This document shows positions 21,810 through 34,400 of a DNA stretch of 64,000 bases, piece by piece (within the stretch, counting starts at the first letter, position 1; each line of letters begins with the position of its first letter). This DNA comes from Haematococcus lacustris (taxonomy: Eukaryota; Chlorophyta; Chlorophyceae; Chlamydomonadales; Haematococcaceae), in NCBI GenBank assembly GCA_030144725.1, contig JASKMD010000026.1, positions 1,127,981 to 1,191,980 on the forward strand, given 5' to 3'. Position numbers and translations under genes: made by a program. Below the pieces are notes generated by a model. That model saw only the letters and a list, made by a program, of their open reading frames with translations. It was not told where the DNA came from and made no database searches.

Positions 21810-23963
21810 CTTCCCTGTCCATCACTCCGCCACTTCCCTTGGCATCACTCCGCCACTTCCCTTGGCATCCAACAGGCCAACCCTACCCTCTCCTCCCCCA
21901 CCCCTCGCCACACCAGAGCCACCCGAGCCTCTCTTAGACCTCCAAACACCCTCTCCCCTCACCCCGACCCAGCTACCTCCTCAGCCTGGGAGGAGCGCCT
22001 GAGGCAAGCCACCAAACACCTCCACCGTCTCAACGGCCTCCCCCTCTCTACCATGGGCAAGGGCATCGCCTCCTCCACCTATGCCCTTAGCACCTTCCTC
22101 TACCACGCCGAATTCTCGGGCCTACCACCTACTCTCCCTACCTTCACCCATACCCTCTACCACCTTGTGGTCAAGAACCTCCCTTACCCCCTTGCCATAG
22201 GCCGTCCTGCTGACGGAGGTTTTGGCCTCCTACCTCTAAGAGAACATATCCAGGCTCGGCACGCCGCCATGGCTACACGGCTTCTACACCACCTCATCAA
22301 TGACCACGCCTACTCCACCCTTCCCTCCCCGTCCCCGTCCCCGTCCCCGTCCCCCCCACCAGTCAATCCCACCCTTCACCCCCCACCCTTTACCCGCCCT
22401 ACACCTACCCGCCCCTTCCTCTCTTTTATCCGTACCTTCCTCTCCAATCTCTACCACACCCTTCACTCCCTCTTCTCCCGTTTTTTCACCCCCCTTCTCT
22501 CCTCCAGCCTACCACCTAGCCCCTCCCGAGACAGCCCCTCCCACCCTACCCAGCCTTCTCATACCAACCCCAACACCCTCCCCCCTTCACCAACCCCCCC
22601 AACCCCCTCTCAATCATCCCCTTCATGGATCCCCCTAGCAGCCACCCTCCTCACCCACGCCTGTCCCTCTCTCCACCCTGCTCATACCCTACTTCTCTCT
22701 ACCCAAGCCACCGTTCCTGACATTTCTCGAGGCATCATAGGCCTCCCTGCACTCCACCAACCCCACCTACTCCCCCAAGGCATCATTACCCTCATGTGCC
22801 AAGCCCTCCAAGCCCTCGGCCCTTTATCCCTTCCCGCTACCTCTCCCAGCCAACCCCTCTCAGTTACACCAGTCCCCCTCCAACACCTTACCTCCCTCTC
22901 TTGGTCCTCACCCACCACCTCTGCCCCTCGGGTCTTCCCCACCCTCATTGGGACCCCTGTGAGGGTCTTCACCTCCATGCTCACTCCCCACATCACCTCT
23001 GCCCGCAAGCAGGCCCACATCTCTTACATCAACCAAGCTCTATCCACACCTCACCCACCTACCTCTCGAGCGCTAGCCCTTCAAGCTTTCACTGCCAACC
23101 TTAACAAAGCCTGGAAGATTCCTTGCTCCAACCTCCTTAAAGAGACCCTTTGGCGCTTGAGCATCAATGCCATCCCTGGGAGCCGCATCACCCCCTGGTC
23201 TTGCCCTTGCGACCCCTCTCACCATCCCCGTCACAGCCGCCAACACAGCTTCTGGAGTTGCCCCATCGCCGTTACCATTAGACAACAGCTCTCCCTCAGC
23301 CTCGGCACCCAAGTTCACCAATCCTCCCTTTGGTGCCTCATCCCCCCCACCCCTACCTTCCCTCCTTCCCTCTGGAGCCTGGTTTGCATGGCTGCCCTTG
23401 ATGCGATGGACTTTGGCCGTCGCCGTCTTTGGGCTCTCACCCATCACCCCACCACTCAAGCGACCGCTCCTACCACCCTTTCCCCCATTTCTGCAGCCAG
23501 CCAGCTTGCTATCTCTACCTTTTGGCTACACCTACAAGACTTCACCCTAGCCCATCCCAACCCTCCTGGCTGGAACCTCCCCCATCCCCATCCCTTCATC
23601 TCTACTCAAGACGGATCCCTTAGTGTCACTTTCCCGGTTACTCCTCCTAGTCCCTCTGACCCTTAACGTGTTTCACTCCCCTCTCCTTCCTAGCCCTCCT
23701 AGCTTTTGCGTCCTTACCAGCCCTCCAACCTTTTGCGCCCCTTGCTCCTCCGCTTCTCTGACTTCTCCGCTTCTCGAGGTCTCTCACACGCTCCCTTTAG
23801 CTCCCTTCCCCTTCCTTCTCTGAGTTCTTTCTCTCCTAGGTAGTTCCCCTTCTTTTTCCCTTTCTCTCTGTTCTCTCCTAAGTCTTTTACCTTTGGAGGT
23901 TGGCTTGTATCCACCCGAGCCCTACCTCCTTAGTGTAACAACTACTACTACTTTACAAGTGCT
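21810..23963 (+). mobile_element. 5'-truncated LINE (non-LTR retrotransposon), 3' half
   Basis: The open frame 21843-23666 corresponds to the C-terminal part of a LINE polymerase polyprotein. It begins after the reverse transcriptase catalytic core, with the connecting region (AWEERLRQATKHLHRL, STYALSTFLYHAEFSGLPP, GRPADGGFGLLPLREHI). Near its end is a zinc-binding-like segment (CPCDPSHHPRHSRQHSFWSC), as in zf-RVT-type tails. The 3' region ends in ACTACTACTACTTTAC at about 23940-23957, a possible short tail repeat. The first half of the element is missing, as expected for 5' truncation. No matching target duplication was found. Composition is C-rich on this strand, unlike its neighbours. Confidence 0.75.
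21843..23666 (+). pseudogene. C-terminal fragment of LINE ORF2-like polyprotein
   Basis: About 607 codons are open to a TAA at 23664-23666. The part from MGKGIASSTYAL (22053) onward is clearly the post-RT region found in many algal LINEs. A Pro/Ser-rich expansion around 22320-22620 separates it from a second conserved-looking part (LKETLWRLSINAIPGSR, SLWSLVCMAALDAMDFGRRR). The RT palm motif (FADD type) is absent because the upstream half is gone, so no active enzyme can be made. A 23-bp direct duplication (ATCACTCCGCCACTTCCCTT...) at about 21821-21866 shifts the frame at the truncated end. Confidence 0.7.
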
Positions 23964-24029
23964 GCAAGATGAGCACGCTGCCGGCTGGGACTCATGGGTT
24001 TGCGTCTTGCAATGACTTGCTAGGGCCAG

Positions 24030-24275
24030 GGGGCGACATTGATAGGGGCTGGGAGGGGGTGGGAAGGGGTGGGCATGGGTGGGAGGGGGTGGGAGGGGGT
24101 GGCGGGGGTGGGAGGGGCTGGGAAGGGGTGGGAAGGGGTGGGAGGGGGTGGGAAGGGTTGGCGGGGCAGTGAGGGGGCAGTGCGGGGGCGGGAGGGGGTG
24201 GGAGGCTTCTGCGGGGCCTGGGAGGTGGTGGGGGTGGTGGGGCTGCAAGGGGGTGGTGGGGCTGCAAGGGGGTGC
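24030..24275. repeat. G-rich minisatellite, GGGTGGGAGGG type
   Basis: Irregular tandem GGGTGGGAGGGG/GGGAAGGGGT units with many runs of three or more G on the plus strand, capable in principle of G-quadruplex formation. Confidence 0.85.
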
Positions 24276-25500
24276 GAGGTCCAGGCGGTCGGAGTAGGCT
24301 AGTCAATTCTGCAAGGCAGAGTCGGGTCACGCCAAAGGGTGAGGAGGCGGGCCTGGTTGATGGATTGCCGTGCTTTCTATTCCAGCAGCTGTGTCGTAGA
24401 GTTACGAACAGAGTAATGACTCGAAATTCTAATAACTCAGAGTGGTCAGCTCACAACATGCCGATTTGTGCAAGGGGGTCCCTTTTTCTGTGTGGCTGGC
24501 TAGAGAAACCTATATCCATTCGCACCTCGCTGCAATGTCGAGTCATTACTAGCCCCACGATGGCCCTCCAACACCGCCTGCACCAACAAAAGGCTCGCGG
24601 AGCGAGCCTGGCGGGCTGTGCTGTGATTGTACTTCCGGCTGGATGCCAGGCGGAGTTCGCTCATTGGTGCCATTACTCACCACTAGAACAATCGGTTGTG
24701 AGCAGCTGAGGTGTGTCCGTGCTCGCTTGCGCCGGCACGGACTCTGATGCAAGGATTAACGCGCCGCTTGCCAGTAGATGCGGAGTTATTCGCAGGTGCC
24801 AATGCAACAAACGCTACCGAAATCGGTGCACTTCGTAGCGAGTACTTGCATGAAGATTACCAACCCCATGTTGGGGACTCCTGACTGTAGCCTAAAAATG
24901 GCATGCATTTTCTTTTTCATTTTCATTTTTCCACTTTCATGACAGGAATTCACGTTTTAACGACGGCCTTCACGACGGCCTTCACGACGGCCTCAACTTC
25001 GACGTTTTAATGACGGCCTTCTAGAGGCCTTGGCACACACCAATGATACACACGCCATGTGCTTCCCCCTGTGTTCTGCATGTGCTGCCACCTGCGGGGA
25101 TGGCCTGGCCTTGAGTTTCCTGCTAACTTGCGGTGGCCCCTCCCCACTCCATACTTACTTACACCCCTCCCGACTCACCCCTCCGCCCTCCCCCCTAACC
25201 CTCCGCCCTCCCCCCTCCCCCCCTCCCCCCTCCCCCCTCCCCCATCCATAAGGTCCAGGACAACAATCATTTGGCCATATGCTTCCCTGAGGCACACGGA
25301 GGGCACCTCATCACTCAGCCCCCTTGTCCCTCACTAGGGCCTCCATTTGAGCCGGACCACCAGGGACCACTAGTGGCCGCTAGTGAGAATACTAGTGACC
25401 ACTAGTGGGAAATAGTCGCCCGATTCAAGTGGTGTTAATGGGCTGTGTGGAGTATACCCAGTGCACATGGACATGGTGCATGAGTGCCTACCACCTACAT
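24276..25500. other. no supported gene; short repeats
   Basis: Contains three tandem ACGACGGCCTTC units at about 24960-24995, a CCCTCC-type pyrimidine tract at about 25185-25245, and a palindrome-rich patch built on CCACTAGTGG at about 25355-25410. No coding sequence recognised. Confidence 0.5.
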
Positions 25501-25504
25501 TGAT

Positions 25505-25690
25505 TCAATGGGAGGGGTAGCCATCATTGCCTGACCCCTGAGGGCTACTGTGTTGAGATGGCATGATAAAACATGCACTAATGTAAGCTGATGACAGCTC
25601 AACAAAGAGGGGCACATACTGCTGGCCCTTCCGATTCTTCTTACCCATAGCGAGCTTCTTCTTACCCATAGCGATGTTTGCTTGTCGCTT
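25505..25690 (-). mobile_element. fragment of a repeat-family ORF (MGKKNRK... start)
   Basis: A short minus-strand frame begins MGKKKLAMGKKNRKGQQ and continues with FVELSSAYISACFIM before a stop at 25505. The start is duplicated: the 18-base unit with ATGGGTAAGAAGAA occurs twice in tandem, giving two MGKK starts. A short lysine-rich N-terminus followed by a truncated body resembles the other basic-start elements in this window, so I read it as a repeat fragment, not a host gene. Confidence 0.35.
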
Positions 25691-25786
25691 TGTTAATCGA
25701 CTGTGTGATGGAATTAAAGACCATAACAGATGGATAATTGCTGGGTAATTGCTAGACTTAAGGACCATAACAGCGACCTGACCTCA

Positions 25787-28700
25787 TCACTCAGCCTGCA
25801 GCCTCTCCCTCAGCGCTGCTGCTCCCTCCCCTGGCAGCAGCCCGGGCAGCCTGTCTTCAAGCAGCCCTGACAAGTCCAGCCCTGCCTGCTGCTGCTTCAC
25901 TGCTGCAAGCTTCTCGGCAGCTGCTGCATTGCTCTGCCGCAGCTGCTGGGCGGCCTGGTCCAGCCCCAGCGAAGCCAGCACGCTGCTTGCATGCGCCGCA
26001 AACTCCATTTGCTGCGATCAATCAAAGGGGCAACAGGGCAGGCAGCATGTGCAGCATGTGTGGCTTCTCCAACTCCACCATGTGTCATGGCTGACAAGGG
26101 AATGGGGTGGTGCCCTGCAAGGGATGCGTGCAAGCTGTCAGAGATCACAGTCAAGCCATTCAGGGGCCTTTACAGCAGTACAGCGGTACAGTAGCAGCAC
26201 AGGCAGCATGCGGGCCTCCACCCAGGCAGCATGTGCTCATGCAACCCACAATACTGGTTACCCACTGTCCCCTGACCCCCTCCCTGGACACAGCCAGGGA
26301 CTCCCCTATCAAAGTGGTTGTGAAGGCAGGGCCTGCAGGATGTTGATGTTTTGTTAGTGATGTTGGGTTTACACCGCTTACTCGCCAGCCTGGCACGACA
26401 GCTGGGCAAGCAAGATGTCAGATGAGAGGTGTCGGTTGTGGCAACGCATGGGTGAGGGCATGTTCCTCCACCTCCTCGACATGACCCTCTCCTGGAACAA
26501 TGGTATGCTTTGTGGACAATGTGTCCAAGGCTGCACAGTTCCCTTGGCTGCTATTGAAGCCTGGTGTGGGGCTCATACTGGGGGGCCCACCGGTACAACA
26601 GGCAGGCTGGCTACCCTTAAATGACCCTGCTGCTGGATGTACCCTGCCCGCGCACCGCATCAGACAGGCTGTCTACATCTTGCGCGACGTGCTTGATGGC
26701 ATAGAAGCGCGCACTCGTCACCTGATCTTGTGCCTGCAAGGGGGCGTATGCAGGGGTTAGGTGAGAGGGAGATCCAGGGGCATGGCGTGGGTGAGGGGAA
26801 AAGCAAGGGCAAGCGTTAGGGGCAGGGGTGAAGGGAGAAGGGGCGGAAGGGGCAAGGGGATGCGGGCAGCAGGCGAACATTCACATCAGCAGCGCACTTT
26901 GGACAGCCTGGCCGCGGCATCTGCTGCTTCGCCTGCCGGAACAGCTCGCGCTGCAGGCGGGCGCGACATGGTACCACGCGTCAGTGATTGAATCGCACAG
27001 TTGCGGGAGCATGACAAGGTCCTCGCGTGAAACATCTCGTATCTCGTGTATCGCACGCACACGTCCACCGCCGAGGACGTAGTGAGTAATCGGTGCACTT
27101 ATGCATGGGCACTTGTAGAACCGGGGCAGGATTACAGCGACCATGTTAAACTGTGATAGTTGCAGGAACGATCTTAAACTGCCAAGCCCGCACAGTGCCG
27201 ACCCAATCTTTACAACATACTCGTCACAACACCGGTAACGACACAAGGCCGCTCTTTTCCAACGCAAGCCCAGGATGCAACACAGTACATGCCCTCATGA
27301 GCTCCCAACTGCATGATGGTAATCTTCATGTTCTATGTCATGATGCCCTACTCACAATCAGCTATCCATGCATTCTACAGCAACATAGCAAGGACGGGCT
27401 GGTCGCCTTTGTCGCCAGTTCATGAGCATCCTTTTCTATTCATTAGGCCCAGGACCCATCACAGGAGGTGGCAGCTCAAGCTCAATCGCCGTCCAGAGCA
27501 GCTGTAACCTTGAAGCATCAACCTGTAGACAAGGCCCACACAACACAATGTATGGTCAGGAGCAGTCGCGCAAGTGGAGGGACCTGCCCCTGCCCCTGCC
27601 CCTGCCCCTGCCCCTGCCCCTGCCCCTGCCCCTGCCCCTGCCCCTGCCCCTGCCCCTGCCCCTGCCCCTGCCCCTGCCCCTGCCCCTGCCCCTGCCCCTG
27701 CCCCTGCCCCTGCCCCTGCCCCTGCCCCTGCCCCTGCCCCTGCCCCTGCCCCTGCCCCTGCCCCTGCCCCTGCCCCTGCCCCTGCCCCTGCCCCTGCCCC
27801 TGCCCCTGCCCCTGCCCCTGCCCCTGCCCCTGCCCCTGCCCCTGCCCCTGCCCCTGCCCCTGCCCCTGCCCCTGCCCCTGCCCCTGCCCCTGCCCCTGCC
27901 CCTGCCCCTGCCCCTGCCCCTGCCCCTGCCCCGCCCATTTGGTTGCATGCTCAGGTCACCTTTATTCGGGGCTGAGAGCCCATCTGCAGCCATCGAAGCT
28001 GGATCAGATAGGTTGCTTGCCAAGTTCGCCCGCAGGTTGGCCGCCCATCCGCGATGCTTTGGACGTGGCTCCATCAGCAGGGGGGTGGCCCAGAGTGTCG
28101 CCCCGCTGCAGGGTAAAAAAAACAGGGGCTTACATGTCAAACCATGCAGGCATACCATGCTGTCGGTTACCACTATGCAAAGCCATCACCACCATGCGAG
28201 CCATCATCCCACGCAACATCAGTCCACCTTAGTGAATATCATGTAGCATTCATGTCCTCCCAGCCCCGCCTCAACTGTAGCCTCACCTTGTCACACATGT
28301 CACACCCGCTCCGACTCCTTAGCACCATAGTCCTGCTCGGCAGCTGTATGCCCTATGCCCCCCTCGCCACCTGGCCCCACCTCTTCCAAAGCAGCCGTGC
28401 ACAACTGCACCAGGCTGGGTATCCCAAACAAGCAGGCTCACGCACCACCAAGTTGACCCACTCCTTGACCAAGACCAAGACCACACCCCTCCACCCCTCC
28501 AACCCTCAGGCCCATGCACCCCTGGTGTCACCCGCACTGAGACCAAGACCTAGGCCACACCGCTCCCCACACCCATCCCCCACACCTGGCTGCCGCCCCA
28601 GTAAACCCTGTGTGGGCTCAAATCAGCACAATGGCCACGCCCCACCTGGTCTGGGCTGCGCCCGAAGTCAGCTCCAATGGCTCCTGGCTGCGCTGACTGG

Positions 28701-29690
28701 GACGCGGCACCAGCAGCACCAGCACCACCTGTCTCAGTGCGAGCGGCATTGGCGTGGTCAGGCTGCCGAGCAGCTGCTACCTCCTGCAAGCACCACGCCA
28801 AAACCCACCATCTACCTTGTCAAATGTGGTGGAAGCTTAGTGCATACATGTGCACATGTCATTGGATATATCTAGTCCATTCTGACGGTCAGTACATAGC
28901 TGTGCCGCTCCAATGCAAGCAATGAGTGTGACAACCCTGGCCCAGCCCCTGCCACCTCCCTCATCCCGGCAACCTTATCCCACACCCTCCCATTCAAGGG
29001 ACTTTGCATGAGGTGCCAGCACCAGCCAGAGCTTCATCAGCCAGAGCTCCCTGGACGAGTACTAGGATTCAGCTCACGCATTCAATTCAAAATAGTTCAG
29101 TCCAGCTCTCTCTCATTCTCAGCTCACTCATGGACGGGTACTCCTGGTTGGGTCACCAGAGGTCATCGGGCATCCCTGGGCGGCTACTCTCTGGGTCGGC
29201 GTACCTTCAGGACATCATCCCGGGTGTTGCCAAGCACCTGACCACCCAGCCCTGCCACTGTAGTCACCGTTTCCTGCATAGGCAACAGAGGCAGCCGGCC
29301 TCAGCCAGAGCAAGATGTGCACAGCTCTGCCGGCGCCATGTCATCTGCACCATCACCATCATCATTACCATTGCATGGCACTGGCAACTATTTGCAACCC
29401 ATTGAAGCAGCTTGCAGCCCTGCTGGTAAACTCAGGCTTCCGTTGTCTTGATGGTTGTGCCGGCACAAGAGCGGCTGGCTTTACACGGTGCATGATGACC
29501 ACAGGGATGATGCACCTTGCCAGATGCCACTGGCTGCACTTCACTACAGCCTGGATCTGGCTGCTGCAGCACCTTTGCAAACTGTGCAGTCCACACCGCC
29601 GCATCCTTCACAGCAGAGCCCAGGGACGACAGCGTGCCAGCTGGATCAGCAGCAGCACCTGCACATGCGCCATGATCCTAATTAGGCCAC
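25787..29690 (-). CDS. candidate spliced gene of unknown function
   Basis: Several minus-strand stretches look like exons bounded by CAG acceptors and GTxxG donors. About 29660-29580 encodes DPAGTLSSLGSAVKDAAVWT. About 28782-28645 encodes EVAAARQPDHANAARTE. About 28108-27957 encodes MEPRPKHRGWAANLRANL. About 27230-26970 encodes VRAIHEIRDVSREDLVMLPQ. About 26730-26660 encodes ARFYAIKHVAQDVDSLSDA. About 26494-26380 encodes HLSSDILLAQLSCQAGE. The last exon, 26010-25787, encodes MEFAAHASSVLASLGLDQAA followed by a helical Ala/Gln/Leu-rich tail. The last exon is a good coiled-coil candidate. Phases were not all resolved, and the stretch may hold more than one gene. I do not recognise the protein. 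Confidence 0.35.
27583..27932. repeat. (CCCCTG)n hexanucleotide array
   Basis: About 58 essentially perfect CCCCTG units. It lies just after a GTGACC donor-like site on the minus strand, so it is probably intronic in the candidate gene at 25.8-29.7 kb. Confidence 0.97.
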
Positions 29691-29699
29691 AGACAAACC

Positions 29700-30390
29700 T
29701 CCTCCGTTCTTAGTGCCCATTTTGTCAGGAGTGGTCTTGTTATTATTATATTCCGTAGTGATATGCCTACCGTAGTGATATGCCTTGTTGGCGATTTCAC
29801 CAAATCAATTCGTCACCACATTGTATCACCAATTATTTCAGCATGGGAGTTGTTTGAGAATTGTTTGAGCACGAGACTTTCTTCGTCACCAAAATGTACC
29901 ACCAATTGTTTGAGCATGAGATTTGGGTTTTCACCAAATCAGCGTATCACCAACAAGGCGTATCTCTGCGGTGTTGTACTTTTTATTTTATCTTCTTTTT
30001 CTCATGATCAAGACTTGAGCAGTGCTCAACCTGGCACAGGGATGCAGTGGTGGGAGGCTAATGTGGGCTGGGTTAGGGATGAGGACTGGCTGCAGGAGAG
30101 TGACTGATGATGGCACGCTAGAGCTGCAGGCTGGTGCTGTCACTGACAGTGGAAGCTAGTAAATGTTGGCCTCTATCCAGCAAGCAGCCTGGTTGCATTG
30201 CCTAGTTGGCAAGACAACCACTGGCCTCCCCTGCTGGCCACTCACTTTTTGAACCCCAATCCTGCTCATGGCACCTGGCAGGGTGTGCATGAATGCTGGG
30301 CAAATGTGACACATGCCATGTCACAATAAAGGTTTTTGTTTTTGTAAAGAGAGAGAGACTTACAACTAAGAAACTAAAGAGCTAAGACAG
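29700..30390. other. AT-richer spacer; no gene seen
   Basis: Locally AT-richer than the rest of the window, with short direct repeats: CCGTAGTGATATGCCT occurs twice at about 29754-29785, and ATTGTTTGAGCA/CACCAAATCA variants recur. No coding signal. Confidence 0.5.
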
Positions 30391-30391
30391 G

Positions 30392-31162
30392 CTAAGTGTT
30401 ACAAGCATGACCAGCAGGGACACTGCTAAGCACCAGCGGAGCCAGGGTGGCACTCATCGAACACAAGCCATCACAGGTACGGGCCGCGCCATACTCACTC
30501 TTAGCCTTGTCTTTGACCTCCTGCACGGTGTCGGCTTGTGCTTCAGGTCCTGGCCGGCCTCGTGGTGAGATGCCCGTGCCCGCCAGAGCTGGGCTGCGGG
30601 AGCGATACCGCAAGCAGCATTGCCAGCCCGAAGGCAAGGAACGCGGAGTTTAGGCGCGTGGGCGTAGGCGCTGCTGTGACTCCAAGGCAATGTAGGCTGT
30701 GATGCCAACCGCGCGTCGCCCGGTGCTTACGACATAGTTTAGCAAGGGTTGTGCGTGACGCTGCTGTAGGCAGTGACGCACCCGCACGTGTGTAGACTTC
30801 GCCACGTCCGTGTCACAACTTTGGCCGGTGAGTGCAACATCGTGAACAGGTGCGGCTGGTCGAACGCGCTGTCGTCCCCTGGTGATACGAGATGCCAAGG
30901 GACGAACTGAACACGAGACTCTGACCTTCCGGCATGCACCCATGCGCGTTTAACAAGTTAATGTGTCGGCAAGATACAGAGTAACCGAAGCCGCAGTGAG
31001 GCATCCAAACTGCTTACATTGCTGGTGACGGTCAGGCCAAGCCCTGTAGACATTTAGGTCTGTCAGCCACAGCGCAGTCTTGAGGCGTAGCATGTCAGAC
31101 ATGTTGCGTCCCATTATTGCAGAGCTGTGATGACGTTGTGTATGTGCACCCCCTTGACTCAT
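30392..31162 (-). CDS. possible exons of an unknown gene
   Basis: Three stretches on the minus strand look mildly coding: about 31115-31030 (MSDMLRLKTALWLTDLNVYR, followed by GTAAGC), about 30930-30740 (PWHLVSPGDDSAFDQPHLF), and about 30570-30480 (ADTVQEVKDKAKSEYGAA, followed by GTACGG). I cannot join them with confidence, and no family is recognised. Confidence 0.2.
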
Positions 31163-31417
31163 CTAGCTATGGTGTGTGCTGCAGCATGCCCCTGGTTTCT
31201 AGAAGGGTTAGGGCAGCAAAGCATGCTCACATCCGAGGTACTCTGTGTAATCCATGACATGAAGTGCATGGCGCTGGTTTCTTTTGGAGTGCCCTACACG
31301 ACGAATACTCACCAGCCTGGCATCACATCTACATGACACATGAAACACACTCCGGCTGTTACTATATGAGGTGGTTTGATGAGGGTGAGGTGCACCTGTT
31401 GCCTTTTGCCACCTACC

Positions 31418-34400
31418 TTAGCTGGGCACTGCCCCGCTTTGGTGGTTGAGAAAGCTGAGCAGTGCCCCCCATGCTGGCTTCTGAGCAGGCTCTGGCTCCT
31501 TGTTCTCCTCCTCCTTGAATGTGAACAAGCTGGGCGTGCCCTTTTGGCCACCACCAGCCACTACCGCCTTGGGCTTGTAGATGGGCGAGGGCATGACAGC
31601 TGCAGCCCTCAGCGCTGCCTTCTCGTTCATGTCAAGGGCCACAAGGGGCGCATGGTCGCTGACAAGTGTGACCGGCATGGGCTGCTCCCTCTGACTTGGG
31701 TGTGTTGCTGACTGTGGTTGCTGACTGAGGCTGCTGAGCACTGCATGGCCAAGAGTGACCCCAGCACCTCCGCAACTGCTGCCTGACGGCTCCTCATCCT
31801 TGTGGATCAAGCTGCCTTGCTGACCACCTGTGTCGGGGAGGGTGAAGGTGAGGGCGGTGAGGTGGGTGTGCTGCGCCACCTCCTGCTGCACCAGCTCCTC
31901 CAGCACCAGGGGGCAGCCGCACACATCCAACTCCACCAGCTGAGGGCAGTGCTGCAGCACGGCAGGGCATCAGGCAGACAGTGTAGCTCAGGCACTCGAT
32001 GGCAACAGGCAAATACTGTACACAGTATGCAGGGACTGATGTATTTATTGCATAATTGTATTCCTTGCAATTATACAGTTCCTGTACTGATGCATTGCTG
32101 TACATGGCAGCGCAGTGATGGCTGGGAAGGCCAAGGCATGAAAGACAGCACGTTCACTGGATGTGAAAAGTCAGCTCCACTGCATACAAGCCTTGCATAC
32201 AAGCCCCAGCTGTCCTATGAGGACATATTTGCAAAGAGGCGCAGGATGTGTCCACCTATGCACAGAGGGTGCCCACCTCTGCCCTCCTCTGCCCACCTAT
32301 GGCCACCTCTGCCCACCTATGACCTACCACCTGTGACCAGCTTACCCGAATGATACTGCAGACGCCCGTGGCTGTCAGGGCATGGCACCGCTGCAGCTGC
32401 AGGCTAACCAGTGCTGTGCAGTTGACGGCCAGCTGTGCAGCCTCATCGTCCCCCAGGCAGGGCCCACCATGCAGCTGCAGGCGCTGGAGGGCCTGCATGT
32501 GGCTGCTGCTGCAGAGTGACGACACCACACTGCCATCCACCCAGTCACATGACTGCAGGTTGAGGCTGGACAAGCTGCAGGTGTGCAGTATCCGTGCCAA
32601 CCCAGTCTGCGCCTCAGGCGCTGCAAAGCTAGGCTGCTGCAATGAGGCGTTGGCTGAAGGCTCCGATGGCTGCATACGACAGCAGGAGAGCAGCACAGGC
32701 ATTGACTGCTTCAACTGTATGCATACTCGCAGGTAGCATAGGCTTCAACTGTCTAACTGTGCGTGTCAACTCGCAGCACAGGGGGCTTCCTACAGCAGTG
32801 TCATCCCAGGTGCCTGGTCATGGAAATCCCCTAAACCCCTGCCCTGCTGCTGGCTGCGCCCCCCAGCCAATCTTCCATTTTCAAGTTCGTCCGGCTAAGT
32901 AATGATTGTGTAATGAATCTCATTTCCGCCCCACTCCGGTTGCCGGCACTCCGATTAGATGGCGACCTGATGCACCCCCTAGCACGACCACTCCGCTTCG
33001 ATAATGTTGCTGATTCCTGAGATGCCGCCGAAAAGGAAAAGGAAACGCAAGCGGCCCGTCTCCCCCGCATAGAGTGCAGCCGGTAAGCCGCTAAGCTCGA
33101 CGAAAGGCTAGTCCCCCCTTACGACGCGACGCAGTGTGTACCACGTGACATTGCGACTCAACCCCCCTCCTCCTCCACCTCCCCCAGCCCCCCTTGCCCA
33201 GGACCCCCAGCCCCCCTTGCCCAGGCCCTCCTTGCCCAGGAGCCACCTGCCCAGGGACCCCCTGCCCCCCTTGCCCAGGCCCCTCCCCCTGCCCCTGCCC
33301 AGGACCAGCCCCCAGCCCAGGCCCCACCTGGCCCAATGCAACGACCCCAGGCCCCCCCATGGGGCAGGTGGCTGGACCGGGTCACCAACCCGTGCCTCAA
33401 CTTCCAGCGCATTGGGGAGAGCAAGCAACGCCCCCTGGAGCTGTGCAGCTGGACTGAGCTGAAGGCCCTGCCCCCTGTTGGCAAGGAGTACCAGCAGCGC
33501 TACAAGCTGGTCAATGACCGGCTGCCCAAGGTCAGGCAGCGGCTGCACCGGGCTGCAGAGTACCGGCGGGGCATTGATGGCCGGGCCCGCAACAATGCGT
33601 AGGCCCTAGTAGATTGCACAGGCTGTTAGCCTTCTAAGCATTAAGCTGTTAGTTTTGATGAGGTGCCCAGTGGTCAGGGGGGTTGCCCCAGGAACGTGCC
33701 ACCGGAGTGGGGTTTGTGGTCATCAAGGGTGCGACCGAGGTTGCTACAGCGTGTTTGTAGTAGCTGAGTGAGATTGCCCACAGGCAAACATGTTGTTCCT
33801 TGTTGAATGAGGTTTTTTGGCCTGCGCCCCCCAGCACAAAAACAGACTATCAGCGTCTTGCTCAGGGGTCAGGTAGCAGCCTAAGGTGTTAGGCACCCGC
33901 AGCCTCAGGGACATCACTGTGGACATCACCGTGGGTGCTGGAGGAGGCTCTGCACCCCTGCCTGCCACAACAGGCAGGCTGGCTACCCTTGCTACCCTGA
34001 CACTGGCTCGTCAGCTGGCGCGGGCTTGCCTGGGCGGCTGGGGACGCCTGGGCAGCTGCGATGTGCTGGCCAGCAAGGGAGAGGACCTGCAGCAACAAAA
34101 TCAAGAAGTGGGATCAAGCTGCTGGCAGCAGCAGGAGCAGCAGCAGCCGGCAAGTAGCAGATGTGCCAGGTTACCAACAGCCAGCAGCAGCAGCTGCAGC
34201 TGGCAAGCAGCAGGTGTAGCACTGTGTTTTATTCTACCAGTGCCTGTGTGCTGGCCATAGGCCCGTCTGCTTGCACTGACCTGCAAGTTTGCGCAGCCTG
34301 CTGCTATGTGTTGTAGGCCCTGCTGGCTCAGACATTGCTCGTCCTCCTCCATGACAGCCCCCAGGCCCTTTGCGGCCTCAGTGTCCATCCATACCTCGTC

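Noticed and set aside
21790..23970. Target-site duplication for the LINE
   Set aside because: I compared sequence on both sides of the inferred ends and found no convincing direct repeat.
27422..28246. Long Leu-Pro, Cys-Pro, Ala-Pro and Gly-Arg repeat frames
   Set aside because: All come from the pure CCCCTG array; no frame has conserved flanks across it.
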